Of a stretch of 64,000 nucleotides of DNA, positions 7,313 to 17,282 are shown piece by piece. Source of the DNA: Holophagaceae bacterium (GTDB lineage: Bacteria; Acidobacteriota; Holophagae; Holophagales; Holophagaceae); the NCBI GenBank assembly GCA_016710635.1, contig JADJVL010000020.1, forward strand, positions 1-64,000, given 5' to 3'. The stretch's first letter is position 1; every line of letters starts with the position of its first letter. Position numbers and translations under genes: made by a program. Under the pieces are notes generated by a model that saw only the letters and a list, made by a program, of their open reading frames with translations, did no database searches and had not been told where the DNA came from.

Positions 7313-8476
7313 ATGAAATGGATCGCCTTCGTCCTGAAGTCCATGCGCCGCTCCAAGCTGCGCACGCTGCTGATCCTCGGCACCATGACCTTCGGCGTGC
7401 TGGTGGTGGCCCTGCTCCTGAGCCTGCTCACCACCCTGGACTCCGTCGCCAACAATCCCAATTCCACCAACCGCATCGTGGTGCGCCACAAGTCGGGCCT
7501 GACCCAGGTGCTGCCCCGGAGCTACGAGGCCTACCTCAAGCAGCAGCCGGAAGTGGAGACCGTCTGCGGCCTCCAGTGGTTTGGAGGGTTCTATCAGGAT
7601 CCGGGCAACTTCTTCGCCAACTTCGCCTCCGACGAGGAGACCCTCTTCCAGGTCTTCCGGGAGGAGTTCGGCGCCTCGGGCATCACGGAGGAACAGCTGA
7701 AGGAGTACATCCGGGACGGGTCCGGTTGCATCGTGGGCAAGGCCCTGGCCGACAAGTTCGGCTGGAAGGTGGGCGATACGGTTCCCCTGACGGGCACCAT
7801 CTTCCCCATCAGTCCGCGCCTCACGATCCGGGTGATCTTCCGCTCCCCCAAGCCCAGCGACGAGAACGTCCTCCACTTCCACACCAAGCTCCTGGAGGAG
7901 GGCGTGCCCCGCATGAAGGGGCGGGTCGGCACCTACTTCGTGCGCACCAAGTCCCCGGACGACATCCCCCGCCTCATCGAACGGGTGGACCGCAACTTCG
8001 CCAACAGCGCTTCCGAGACCCTGAGCGAGACCGAGAACTCCTTCAACCTCAGCTTCGTGAAGATGCTGGGGAACATCAGCGTGCTGCTCCAGGGCATCTC
8101 CCTGGTGGTGCTGGTGGCCCTCATCTTCGTGGCCTTCTCCACCATGGCCATGGCCATCCGGGAGCGCACCACGGAGATCAGCGTCTTCCGGGCCCTGGGC
8201 TTCACCGCCCAGCGGGTGATGGGGCTGGTGATCCTGGAGGGCCTGGTGCTCACCGGGGCCGGCGGTGCCTTGGGTCTGGGCCTCACCTGGCTGCTGGCGG
8301 CGGTCCTCCGCCCGGTGATGGGCTCGATCTTCCCCTTCTTCCAGGACTTCAACGTGCAGACCGGCACCATGCTGCTCTGTATGGGCGGCGCTCTGGCGGT
8401 GGGCCTGCTCTCCACCTTCATGCCGGCCTACGAAGCGGTCCGGAAGCCCATCACCGAAGGCCTGAAGACCCTCTGA
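7313..8476 (+). CDS. ABC transporter permease, FtsX/MacB type (first)
   Basis: 387-aa permease with the MacB topology: one N-terminal helix (about 16-38), a large periplasmic domain, then three helices (about 263-290, 310-335 and 350-372). The last region carries the FtsX-family sequence ISVFRALGFTAQRVMGLVILEG. It differs from canonical MacB because the ATPase is a separate gene. It overlaps the next permease by one base (TGATG at 8474), so a heterodimer of the two permeases is likely. Confidence 0.9.
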   Translation: MKWIAFVLKSMRRSKLRTLLILGTMTFGVLVVALLLSLLTTLDSVANNPNSTNRIVVRHKSGLTQVLPRSYEAYLKQQPEVETVCGLQWFGGFYQDPGNFFANFASDEETLFQVFREEFGASGITEEQLKEYIRDGSGCIVGKALADKFGWKVGDTVPLTGTIFPISPRLTIRVIFRSPKPSDENVLHFHTKLLEEGVPRMKGRVGTYFVRTKSPDDIPRLIERVDRNFANSASETLSETENSFNLSFVKMLGNISVLLQGISLVVLVALIFVAFSTMAMAIRERTTEISVFRALGFTAQRVMGLVILEGLVLTGAGGALGLGLTWLLAAVLRPVMGSIFPFFQDFNVQTGTMLLCMGGALAVGLLSTFMPAYEAVRKPITEGLKTL

Positions 8477-9702
8477 TGGCGATCCTCCTTCTCGTCCTCG
8501 CCCCTTTTCTGGCCTACCTGCTCTGGCTGGTCTGGGCCCTACTGGCCTACCCCATTCCCATCAGCTACAACCTCCGCAGCCTCTGGCAGCGGAAGGTCAC
8601 CACCCTCACCACCGCCGCCGCCATCGCCATGGTGGTGGGCATCTTCGTGGTGGTGCTGTCCCTGGCCCAGGGGCTCTCCGTGGCCTTCGTGAGCTCGGGC
8701 CGGGAGGACCAGGCCCTGGTGCTGCGGCCCAACGCCCGCTTCGAGCTGAACTCCGCCATCGAGCGGGACCGCATCCGGATCCTGCAGGTGCATCCACTCC
8801 TCGCCCGGGACGCGCAGGGTCCCATCTGCTCGGCGGAAGTGGTCGTGGTGAAGCTCTTCCCCATGGCGGACGGGTCCGACAGCAATGTCACCATCCGCGG
8901 CCTTGAGGCGCGGGGCCTGGCCATGCGGCCGCAGATCCGGCTGTTGGAAGGCCGGTGGTTCCGCCCAGGTCTTTCCGAAGTGGTCGTGCCCCGCAAGATG
9001 CAGGGCCGCTTCAGTGGCCTCGAGCTGGGCCGCAGCATCCGCATGGGCGGGCGCGCCTGGGAGATCGTGGGCGTCTTCGAGGCCGGTGGCAGCTCCTTCG
9101 AAAGCGAGATCTTCTCCGATGTGAACGACGTGATGCAGGCCTTCAAGCGGAACAGCTACTCCAGCCTGCTGGCGCGCCTGGACTCCGCCGAGCGCCTGCC
9201 GGAATTCACGCGGGCCGTGGACGAGGACAAGCGCCTCAAGCTGGAGGCGGTGGGGGAGCGGGCCTACTTCAAGGAGCTCACCAAGGCCGGCGACCCCATC
9301 CGGGTGCTGGGCAACCTCATCACCTTCATCCTCACCACCGCGGCGGTCTTCGCCGCCATGAACACCATGTTCGCCGCCGTCGCCAGCCGCACCAAGGAGA
9401 TCGGGACCCTGCGGGCCATCGGCTTCCGCCAGCGGGAGATCCTGGCCAGTTTCCAGTGGGAGGCCATCATCCTCTGCGGGGCCGGGGGCAGCCTGGGCTC
9501 GGTCCTGGCCCTCTTCGCCAACGGCATCCAGACAGGGACCACCAGCTTCGACACCTTCTCCGACGTGAGCTTCGCCTTCACCATCACCCCGGAGCTCATG
9601 CTGCAGGGGGTGGCCTTCAGCCTGGTGATGGGCCTGCTGGGCGGTTTCCTCCCCGCGTGGCGGGCCTCCCGGATTCCTTTGACGGAGGCCATGAAGGGCT
9701 GA
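8476..9702 (+). CDS. ABC transporter permease, FtsX/MacB type (second)
   Basis: 408 aa; starts at the ATG at 8476 overlapping the stop of the first permease. Two hydrophobic stretches lie near the N-terminus (LLLVLAPFLAYLLWLVWALL, then AIAMVVGIFVVVLSL). A periplasmic domain follows, then three C-terminal helices with the FtsX motif EIGTLRAIGFRQREILASFQWEA. The extra N-terminal helix is unusual for the family and not found in its partner. Co-translation with the ATPase and first permease supports a two-permease efflux pump. Confidence 0.9.
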   Translation: MAILLLVLAPFLAYLLWLVWALLAYPIPISYNLRSLWQRKVTTLTTAAAIAMVVGIFVVVLSLAQGLSVAFVSSGREDQALVLRPNARFELNSAIERDRIRILQVHPLLARDAQGPICSAEVVVVKLFPMADGSDSNVTIRGLEARGLAMRPQIRLLEGRWFRPGLSEVVVPRKMQGRFSGLELGRSIRMGGRAWEIVGVFEAGGSSFESEIFSDVNDVMQAFKRNSYSSLLARLDSAERLPEFTRAVDEDKRLKLEAVGERAYFKELTKAGDPIRVLGNLITFILTTAAVFAAMNTMFAAVASRTKEIGTLRAIGFRQREILASFQWEAIILCGAGGSLGSVLALFANGIQTGTTSFDTFSDVSFAFTITPELMLQGVAFSLVMGLLGGFLPAWRASRIPLTEAMKG

Positions 9703-9729
9703 TGGCGGTCACAGGTGGAAGGTCGCCCC

Positions 9730-9757
9730 TTGTTAGCCTCGATTCACGATGTAAACT
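9730..9757 (+). promoter_or_regulatory. Possible sigma-70 promoter of padR
   Basis: TTGTTA - 16 bp - TAAACT, 22 bases before the GTG start at 9780. It is a modest match and would allow padR to be transcribed apart from the efflux operon. Confidence 0.4.
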
Positions 9758-9779
9758 GAGGCCAACTTCGGAGGGCGTC

Positions 9780-10106
9780 GTGGACCGTGAACTGCTGAAA
9801 GGGAGCACCCCCATTCTCCTGCTTTCCCTGCTCATCGAAGGTCCGATGTACGGCTACCAGATCATCGAGACCGTGAAGCAGCGCACGGACGGCAGCTACA
9901 CCCTGAAGGAAGGGGCTCTGTACCCGGCCCTGCACAAGCTGGAAGCCGCCGAGTTCATTTCGTCCTACTGGGAGACCCAGACCAACGGCCGCGACCGCCG
10001 CTACTACGCCCTGCTGCCCGCCGGCAAGGCCTTCCTCGAGGCCAAGAAGCGGGAATGGGCCCAGTTCGTGTCCATGGTGGACGGCTTCGTCGGGAACCGC
10101 GGGTGA
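9780..10106 (+). CDS. PadR-family transcriptional regulator
   Basis: 108-aa winged-helix repressor. The N-terminal pattern GSTPILLLSLLIEGPMYGYQIIETVKQRT and the wing LKEGALYPALHKLEAAEFISSYW are diagnostic of PadR. The GTG start is preceded by GGAGGG. Its stop overlaps the next gene (GTGA at 10103), a HAAS-domain membrane protein. PadR-HAAS pairs commonly control a neighbouring ABC transporter, here very likely the efflux operon just upstream. The effector is unknown. Confidence 0.88.
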   Translation: MDRELLKGSTPILLLSLLIEGPMYGYQIIETVKQRTDGSYTLKEGALYPALHKLEAAEFISSYWETQTNGRDRRYYALLPAGKAFLEAKKREWAQFVSMVDGFVGNRG

Positions 10107-10885
10107 ATCTGGCCCTGGCCTCCTACCTCGCGGAGGTGGAGGCTGGCCTGAGGACTGCGCCGTCCGGCCACCGCCGGCGGGTCCTCCGGGAATTGGAGGG
10201 CCACCTCCTGGACGAGGCGGAGGCGCGGGGCCTGGAAGGCGAAGCCGGATTCCGGTCCCTGCTGCGGGAGAAGGAACACCCCCGGGACCTGGCCCGGGAA
10301 ATCCTCGCCGGCGCGGACGCTGGATTCCGCCACCGGAGCGGCACCAAGCTGCTGGCGGGGGCCGTGCTGGGGGCCACCACCGGGGGCTACATGTTCGTGG
10401 TGCTGCGCCACCAGCCGGTCATCGCCCTGGCCTATGGTCTCGCCCAGGGGCTGCTGGTGGCGGGCGGACTCTTCTGGCTGCGGCGCACCTGGCAGCTGCT
10501 GCCCCAGGGCGCCAGGCTGCTGACGGCGACCCTCTTCGGCACCCTGCTGGCGCTGCCTTTGGGTTTCACCGCCGCCTCCAACGATTTCGCCTGGACCCGG
10601 CTCCTGTATGGCGGCTTCACCGGGTTCCTCGCGGAGCGCCTGATGCGGGAACGCAGGGGCGCCCCGCTCCGGGAAGCCTTCTGGTGGGTCCTGGAAAACC
10701 TGGCCTTCACGGCCATCCTCTATGGGATCTCGACGGGGCTCCTCGAGCGGGCCCCCTGGCCGGACGCCGCGCGGTTCTTCCGGGCCATGAGCTTCAACCT
10801 GATCCTCCAGTTGGGGGTGTGGGCGGCTCTGCGGCTGCACCGGGTCCTGGACGAGCGCTGGGTGCTGTCCAGCCGGCCCCTCTAG
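10103..10885 (+). CDS. HAAS-domain membrane protein paired with PadR
   Basis: 260 aa. The N-terminal ~85 residues (LASYLAEVEAGLRTAPSGHRRRVLRELEGHLLDE, then LREKEHPRDLAREIL) match the HAAS helical signalling domain found next to PadR genes. The rest has about six hydrophobic segments. It probably tunes PadR activity or senses membrane state. The GTG start is chosen for the four-base overlap with padR; an upstream start at 10055 would overlap padR fully and is unlikely. Confidence 0.75.
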   Translation: MNLALASYLAEVEAGLRTAPSGHRRRVLRELEGHLLDEAEARGLEGEAGFRSLLREKEHPRDLAREILAGADAGFRHRSGTKLLAGAVLGATTGGYMFVVLRHQPVIALAYGLAQGLLVAGGLFWLRRTWQLLPQGARLLTATLFGTLLALPLGFTAASNDFAWTRLLYGGFTGFLAERLMRERRGAPLREAFWWVLENLAFTAILYGISTGLLERAPWPDAARFFRAMSFNLILQLGVWAALRLHRVLDERWVLSSRPL

Positions 10886-10907
10886 GGGTGTGGACCGCGA
10901 TTCGCCG

Positions 10908-10936
10908 TTGATCTTCAAGGCATCCGGCGCTAAGAT
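10908..10936 (+). promoter_or_regulatory. Sigma-70-type promoter of rpmE
   Basis: TTGATC - 17 bp - TAAGAT, 67 bases before the rpmE ATG. Confidence 0.55.
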
Positions 10937-11003
10937 TGTCGTTCCCTCATGGGCAAGCCGCGTGCGAATTGACGCATCCGGTCGGCCATACCAAGGAGCT
11001 TCC

Positions 11004-11279
11004 ATGAAGAACGCCATCCACCCCGAGATGCATGAAGTGCTCGTCCACTGCCAGTGCGGCAACGAGTTCAAGACCCGGTCCATCAAGAAGGAGCTGCGCG
11101 TCGAAATCTGCTCCGCCTGCCACCCCTTCTTCACCGGCAAGCAGAAGCTGATGGACACCGCCGGCCGCGTGGACAAGTTCAACCGCAAGTACGCCAAGAA
11201 GGTCGACGCTCCCGTTGCCGAAGTCCCCGCGGCCGAAGCCGCCGTGGCGGAAGCGCCTGTGGCCGAAGCGAACGCCTAG
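11004..11279 (+). CDS. rpmE: 50S ribosomal protein L31
   Basis: 91-aa large-subunit protein of the zinc-binding (C+) type, with Cys16, Cys18, Cys36 and Cys39. The core MKNAIHPEMHEVLVHCQCGNEF is typical. After about residue 70 there is an Ala/Glu/Val-rich tail (VAEVPAAEAAVAEA) about 20 residues longer than in most L31 proteins; such low-complexity tails are usually disordered. Its own promoter and a strong terminator bracket it as a monocistronic unit, with prfA following as in many genomes. ATG chosen; CAAGGAG lies upstream. Confidence 0.95.
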   Translation: MKNAIHPEMHEVLVHCQCGNEFKTRSIKKELRVEICSACHPFFTGKQKLMDTAGRVDKFNRKYAKKVDAPVAEVPAAEAAVAEAPVAEANA

Positions 11280-11293
11280 CTCCCTTGATCCTG

Positions 11294-11327
11294 AGAACGG
11301 GCCGATCCTCGGCCCGTTCTTTTTTTT
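11294..11327 (+). terminator. Rho-independent terminator of rpmE
   Basis: An 11-bp stem AGAACGGGCCG/CGGCCCGTTCT with a 5-base loop, followed by a run of eight T. Confidence 0.92.
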
Positions 11328-11354
11328 CGCCCTCAGGCCAGGATCGGAGGAACC

Positions 11355-12429
11355 ATGCAGGACCAGCTCGACGCCGTGGAGTCCCGCTTCCTTGAAGTGG
11401 AGGCGCAGCTCCAGGATTCCGCCATCGTCAGCGATTCGAAGAAGCTCCGGGAGCTCGCGAAGCTGCGGGCCGAGCTCGAACCCGTGGTGGTCTCCTGGCG
11501 GGCCCAGAAGAACCTGCAGAAGCAGCTCGACGAGGCCGAAGGGATCCTGAACGACAAGGGCCTGGACCCCGACCTGCGGGACATGGCCCAGGCGGAGATC
11601 CCCGACCTGAAGGCCGCCCTGGACCGGGGCCAGGCCGAGCTGCGGGCCCTGCTGGTCCCCAAGGACCCCAAGGACGCGCGCAACGTGATCCTCGAGGTCC
11701 GGGCGGGCACCGGCGGCGAAGAGGCGGCCCTGTTCGCCGCCGAAATCGTTCGCATGTACGCCCGCTTCGCCGAGCGCCGGGGCTTCAAGGTCACGGTGCT
11801 GGACGAGAGCGAGGCCGAGCAGGGCGGCCTGAAGGAGGCCATCGCGGAGATCCAGGGCGACGGCGCCTATTCCCTCTTCCGCTTCGAAAGCGGCGTCCAC
11901 CGCGTCCAGCGCGTGCCCAAGACCGAAACCCAGGGCCGCATCCACACCTCCGCCTGCACGGTGGCGGTGATGCCCGAGGCCGAGGAGGTGGACATCCAGA
12001 TCCACGACAAGGACCTGCGCATCGACACCTTCTGTTCCGGCGGCAAGGGCGGCCAGAGCGTGAACACGACCTATTCCGCGGTCCGCCTCACCCACCTGCC
12101 CACGAACACGGTTGTGAGCTGCCAGGACGAGCGCAGCCAGATCAAGAACATGGCCAAGGCCATGACCGTGCTGCGCTCCCGTCTCCTGCAGAAGGCCCAG
12201 GACGAAGCCGACGCCGTCCATTCGGCCCTGCGCAAGTCCCAGGTCGGCTCCGGCGACCGCAGCGAGAAGATCCGCACCTACAACTTTCCCCCAGGGACGC
12301 GTCACCGATCACCGGGTCGGCGTGACCATCCACCAGATCGACAAGTTCATGCAGGGCGAGATCGAGCCCATCATCGAGCCGCTGCGGTCCGCCTTCGAAG
12401 CCGAACGCCTGCAGGCCATGGAATCCTGA
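11355..12429 (+). CDS. prfA: Peptide chain release factor 1, single-base frameshift near the 3' end
   Basis: RF1 recognises UAA/UAG and hydrolyses peptidyl-tRNA. The region RAGTGGEEAALFAAEI, the catalytic GGQ loop (SGGKGGQSVNTTYSAVRLTHLPT; a class I release factor) and RSEKIRTYNF are intact. At 12285-12292 (TTTCCCCC) there is one base too many. After removing it the frame continues RVTDHRVGVTIHQIDKFMQGEIEPIIEPL and stops at 12429, giving about 357 aa, the family length. As read, frame 1 runs on to 12743 with a foreign tail. RF1 is essential, so a sequence error is the likely cause. There is no in-frame stop at the site, unlike the programmed +1 shift in prfB. Confidence 0.9.
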
Positions 12430-12432
12430 CGA

Positions 12433-12468
12433 AAACAGAATGGCCCGCGATCGCGGGCCATTCTGTTT
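12433..12468. terminator. Bidirectional terminator between prfA and the lipoprotein gene
   Basis: A perfect 36-bp palindrome with A/T ends (AAACAGAATGGCCCGCGA and its complement), placed between two convergent stop codons. Confidence 0.88.
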
Positions 12469-12484
12469 CAGGAACCGTGCAGAC

Positions 12485-13378
12485 TCAGGGCTTCTTGAGG
12501 GTCACCTTCTCAGGTGCCGCGAGGCTGAAGGTGATGGCCTTGTCCGCGGGGATGAGGATGGTGGTCTTCGCCGTCGCCGCGGCGGCGGCGGTGCCGGCGG
12601 CGGCGCCGATGGCCGCGCCGCCCAGGGCGTGGTCGTCCTTGTTCCGCTTGTCGCTCAGGACGCCGATGAGGGCACCCAGGGCGGCGGCGCCGCCGATGAT
12701 CTTGGCGTTGCGCTCACCGGTCTTCCCGCCGGTGACGAGGTAGTCGCCTCCGTCCACGTCGCTGCTGCCGATCTCGGTAAGGCGGATGCCCAGGGCGCCC
12801 TTGCCCGAGGCCAGCCGGCCCGCGGGCACGCTCTGGCTGACCACGCCCCGGACGGGCGTGCCCGCGGCCCAGACGGTCTGCCCGTCGGCCACCACGGATT
12901 CCGCGAGGGTGCCCTGCCAGAGGTCGCCGGCCTTGTCCTTCTCAGTGCTCAGGGTGGCGCCCAGATTCACGGAGATGGCCGTCCCGGCCGGAACCTCCAC
13001 CACCACCGGCTTCGGGGCGGTGGCCGCGGTGCTCGGCGCGGGGGGCGCGGTCTTCGCCTCGGCCAGCTTCAGGGCCTCCTGCTTCCGGGCCTCGGCCTTC
13101 TTCTTCTGTTCGGCGAGCTGGCGCTCGAGGGCCTTCTTCTGGTCGGCCTTGGCCTGATCCACGGAATCCTTGTCCTTTTCGGCGACCTTAGCGTCGGTCT
13201 TGGCGTTTTTGAGGTCCGTCAGCTCCTGTTCGAGCTTGGCCACCCGGGCATCGGCGGCCTTCGCGGCCTCCTCCGCCAGGACCTTGGCGCGGATCTGGGC
13301 TTCGTCGAGCCTCTTCTCGCAGCCGACGGAGGCGAGGACGAGGGCGGCGGCCAGGGCTGCATATCTGAGTCGGGTCAT
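12485..13378 (-). CDS. Lipoprotein with coiled coil and glycine-zipper-like segment
   Basis: 297 aa. The lipobox LASVGC places the lipidated Cys at about residue 20. Residues ~25-110 are a long charged coiled coil (LAEEAAKAADARVAKLEQELTDLKNAK...), then a Pro/Ala linker and a beta-rich domain with VPAGTAISVNLGATLSTEKDKAGD. Near the C-terminus a Gly/Ala-rich stretch (IIGGAAALGALIGVLSD, GGAAIGAAAGTAAAAA) resembles a glycine zipper. It is probably anchored in the outer or inner membrane facing the periplasm. No function is recognised; an envelope-spanning or spacer role is possible. Confidence 0.8.
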   Translation of the reverse strand: MTRLRYAALAAALVLASVGCEKRLDEAQIRAKVLAEEAAKAADARVAKLEQELTDLKNAKTDAKVAEKDKDSVDQAKADQKKALERQLAEQKKKAEARKQEALKLAEAKTAPPAPSTAATAPKPVVVEVPAGTAISVNLGATLSTEKDKAGDLWQGTLAESVVADGQTVWAAGTPVRGVVSQSVPAGRLASGKGALGIRLTEIGSSDVDGGDYLVTGGKTGERNAKIIGGAAALGALIGVLSDKRNKDDHALGGAAIGAAAGTAAAAATAKTTILIPADKAITFSLAAPEKVTLKKP

Positions 13379-13447
13379 GGGGTCTCCTTATTCCTGTCGC
13401 TATAGTAGGCCCAACCCCTCCGGGGTTCCTGAAAACCTGGACCGCCC

Positions 13448-14509
13448 TTGCTCCCGCCCCTCGATCCCCGCAGCGAATCCGTGCTCCGGACCCTCATCGA
13501 AACCTACCTCGCCGAAGGCGAACCGGTGGGGTCGCGCTTGCTCTCCAAGCGCTATCCGGAGCAGATCTCCAGCGCGACCATCCGGAACGTGCTGTCCGAC
13601 CTGGAGGACGTCGACCTCCTCAGCCAGCCCCACACCTCGGCGGGACGGGTCCCGACGGAGCGGGCCTACCGCTATTATGTGGACCGCTGGGTGCATCCCG
13701 CGCCGCCGGACGAGCGGATGGGGGCCCAGTTGGCCGGCGCGCTGGAAGGTTTCGAAGCCGAGCCTGAACTCTGGCTGCGGCATGCGTCCAAGGTCCTGGC
13801 GGACGTCATGCAGGGCGTCTGCGTCGCCGTCCCCTTCCACCTCGCCGCGTCCCGGCTCGTCCGACTGGAATTCGTGCCCCTCGAAGGCCGCCGCATCGTG
13901 GCGGTCTGGGTCGGGGCCGCGGGAGAGGTGGAGCATCAGATCGTGGACAACCCGTCCGGGTTCCCGCCCTCCCTGCTGGCGGAGATCGGCAACTTCGCCA
14001 CCGCCCAGTTCGCCGGGTGCACCCTGGCGGAGCTTCGCCAGCGGCTGGTCCAGGCTCTGCGAGACCGGGCGGATGCCGCGCGGGAGCTTCAGGAGCGGCT
14101 GGCCACCCTCACCGCGGACCTGAAGGAGTCCCAGCCTTCCTCCGAGGCCGAGCTGGTGGTCGCGGGCCTCGGCCGTCTGGGCGCACTGCCCGAGTTCGGG
14201 GACCCGGGCCGGTTCCGGGAACTGGTCGCGGCCTTCGAGGAGCATGAGCGGCTGGCCCGGCTCTTGAACGCCTTCGCGGACAGCGCCTCCCGGGACGTGA
14301 AGCTCCTCCTCGGGAGCGAAAACCCCTTCCTGGGCCTGATCCCCCTGTCCACGGCGGTGCGGACGGTGCCCCTGGGCCGGGAGACCTGGGCGACCTTCGC
14401 CCTCGTCGGCCCCTTGCGGGTGGATTATGCCCGGTTGCTGGGGGGCCTGGACTGGTGGTCGAGGCAGCTGGCCCAGCGCAGCGGAGGCCAACCCGAAGCG
14501 AGGGTCTAG
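13448..14509 (+). CDS. hrcA: Heat-inducible transcription repressor HrcA
   Basis: 353-aa repressor of chaperone operons. The winged helix at the N-terminus (LRTLIETYLAEGEPVGSRLL...ISSATIRNVLSDLEDVDLLSQPHTSAGRVPTERAYRYYVDRW) is diagnostic. GAF-like and inserted dimerisation domains follow. The start is a TTG at 13448, the only one fitting the domain. It leads the cluster hrcA-grpE-dnaK-dnaJ, the usual autoregulated order. I could not find a CIRCE operator (TTAGCACTC-N9-GAGTGCTAA) upstream of this gene or of grpE. Confidence 0.93.
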   Translation: MLPPLDPRSESVLRTLIETYLAEGEPVGSRLLSKRYPEQISSATIRNVLSDLEDVDLLSQPHTSAGRVPTERAYRYYVDRWVHPAPPDERMGAQLAGALEGFEAEPELWLRHASKVLADVMQGVCVAVPFHLAASRLVRLEFVPLEGRRIVAVWVGAAGEVEHQIVDNPSGFPPSLLAEIGNFATAQFAGCTLAELRQRLVQALRDRADAARELQERLATLTADLKESQPSSEAELVVAGLGRLGALPEFGDPGRFRELVAAFEEHERLARLLNAFADSASRDVKLLLGSENPFLGLIPLSTAVRTVPLGRETWATFALVGPLRVDYARLLGGLDWWSRQLAQRSGGQPEARV

Positions 14510-14541
14510 GAGCCGGTCCCTCCCGCGCCTACAATGGCGCC

Positions 14542-15360
14542 ATGACCCCGGAACACGAACCCAAGCCCCGCGCCCGCGGGCCCGAGCCCGAATCCGAGCT
14601 GGAAATCAGCCTCGACGATCCCAACGCAGTGGACCTCCAGGCCCTGGCGGACGAGATCGCCAGCCAGTCGGAGGACGATCTGGCCCTCGAAGTGGTGGGC
14701 GGGGAATCCGAGGAGAACGAGTTCAGCGCGCTGATGGAGGAGGACTCCACCAAGCTCCAGGAGCAGCACCAGGCCTTCCAGGCGCAACTCGGATCAGCGA
14801 AGTCGCAGATCGAGGACATGGAGAAGCGCGAAGCCGAGATCATGGACCAGTTCCGCCGGCTCGCGGGAGACTTCACCAACTTCCGCAACCGCGTCCAGCG
14901 CGACACCCAGCTCGCGGTGGAACAGTCCGAACGGCGGATGCTCCTCGAGATCCTGCCGGTGCTGGACAACTTCGAACGGGGCCTGGAAGCGAGCTACCTG
15001 GACATGGAGGCCTTCCGCGGCGGCATCGAGCTGATCCGGAAGCAGCTGGTGGACGCCCTCCGGCGGCTGGGCGCGATTCCCATCGACCTGAAGGTCGGCG
15101 ATCCCTTCGACGCGCAGCACGCCGAAGCCCTCACGACCATGCAGAGCCCGGACCTGCCGGACCACGCCATCGCCGCCATCTACGAACGGGCCTACATGCT
15201 GCGGGACCAGCTTCTCAGGCCGGCCCGCGTCGTGGTGAACCATGCCCCACCGCCCTTCGTGATGCCCCCAGACGCCGGTGGTCCCGCGACTTCCGGGCCC
15301 GCAGTTTCCGGGCCCGCAGTTTCCGGGGATGCCCCTGGCCCTGACCCCACCATCCAGTAG
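14542..15360 (+). CDS. grpE: Nucleotide exchange factor GrpE
   Basis: 272-aa exchange factor for DnaK. It has an acidic disordered N-terminus (about 1-75), a long coiled coil (about 78-130) and the GrpE signature FRRLAGDFTNFRNRVQRD...LLEILPVLDNFERGL, then a beta domain to about residue 235. The C-terminal ~35 residues are a Pro/Ala/Gly tail with the unit SGPAV repeated, coded by a 15-bp tandem repeat near 15290-15330. The protein is some 70 residues longer than E. coli GrpE because of both tails. The ATG at 14542 is chosen; the upstream open frame overlaps hrcA. It lies 15 bases before dnaK. Confidence 0.92.
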   Translation: MTPEHEPKPRARGPEPESELEISLDDPNAVDLQALADEIASQSEDDLALEVVGGESEENEFSALMEEDSTKLQEQHQAFQAQLGSAKSQIEDMEKREAEIMDQFRRLAGDFTNFRNRVQRDTQLAVEQSERRMLLEILPVLDNFERGLEASYLDMEAFRGGIELIRKQLVDALRRLGAIPIDLKVGDPFDAQHAEALTTMQSPDLPDHAIAAIYERAYMLRDQLLRPARVVVNHAPPPFVMPPDAGGPATSGPAVSGPAVSGDAPGPDPTIQ

Positions 15361-15375
15361 ATCCGGAGAAACCCC

Positions 15376-17241
<1,866 letters not shown>

Positions 17242-17282
17242 GGGCGCTCAGGTTCGCGGCCGGGGTCGGGTAACCTGGAAGC

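Noticed and set aside
6844..8475. Long ORF running through ABC ATPase and first permease in a third frame
   Set aside because: Arg/Gly/Pro-rich shadow; only the part from 8476 on is real (second permease).
14531..14536. TACAAT -10 box before grpE
   Set aside because: No -35 partner and only five bases separate it from the ATG; it could be chance.
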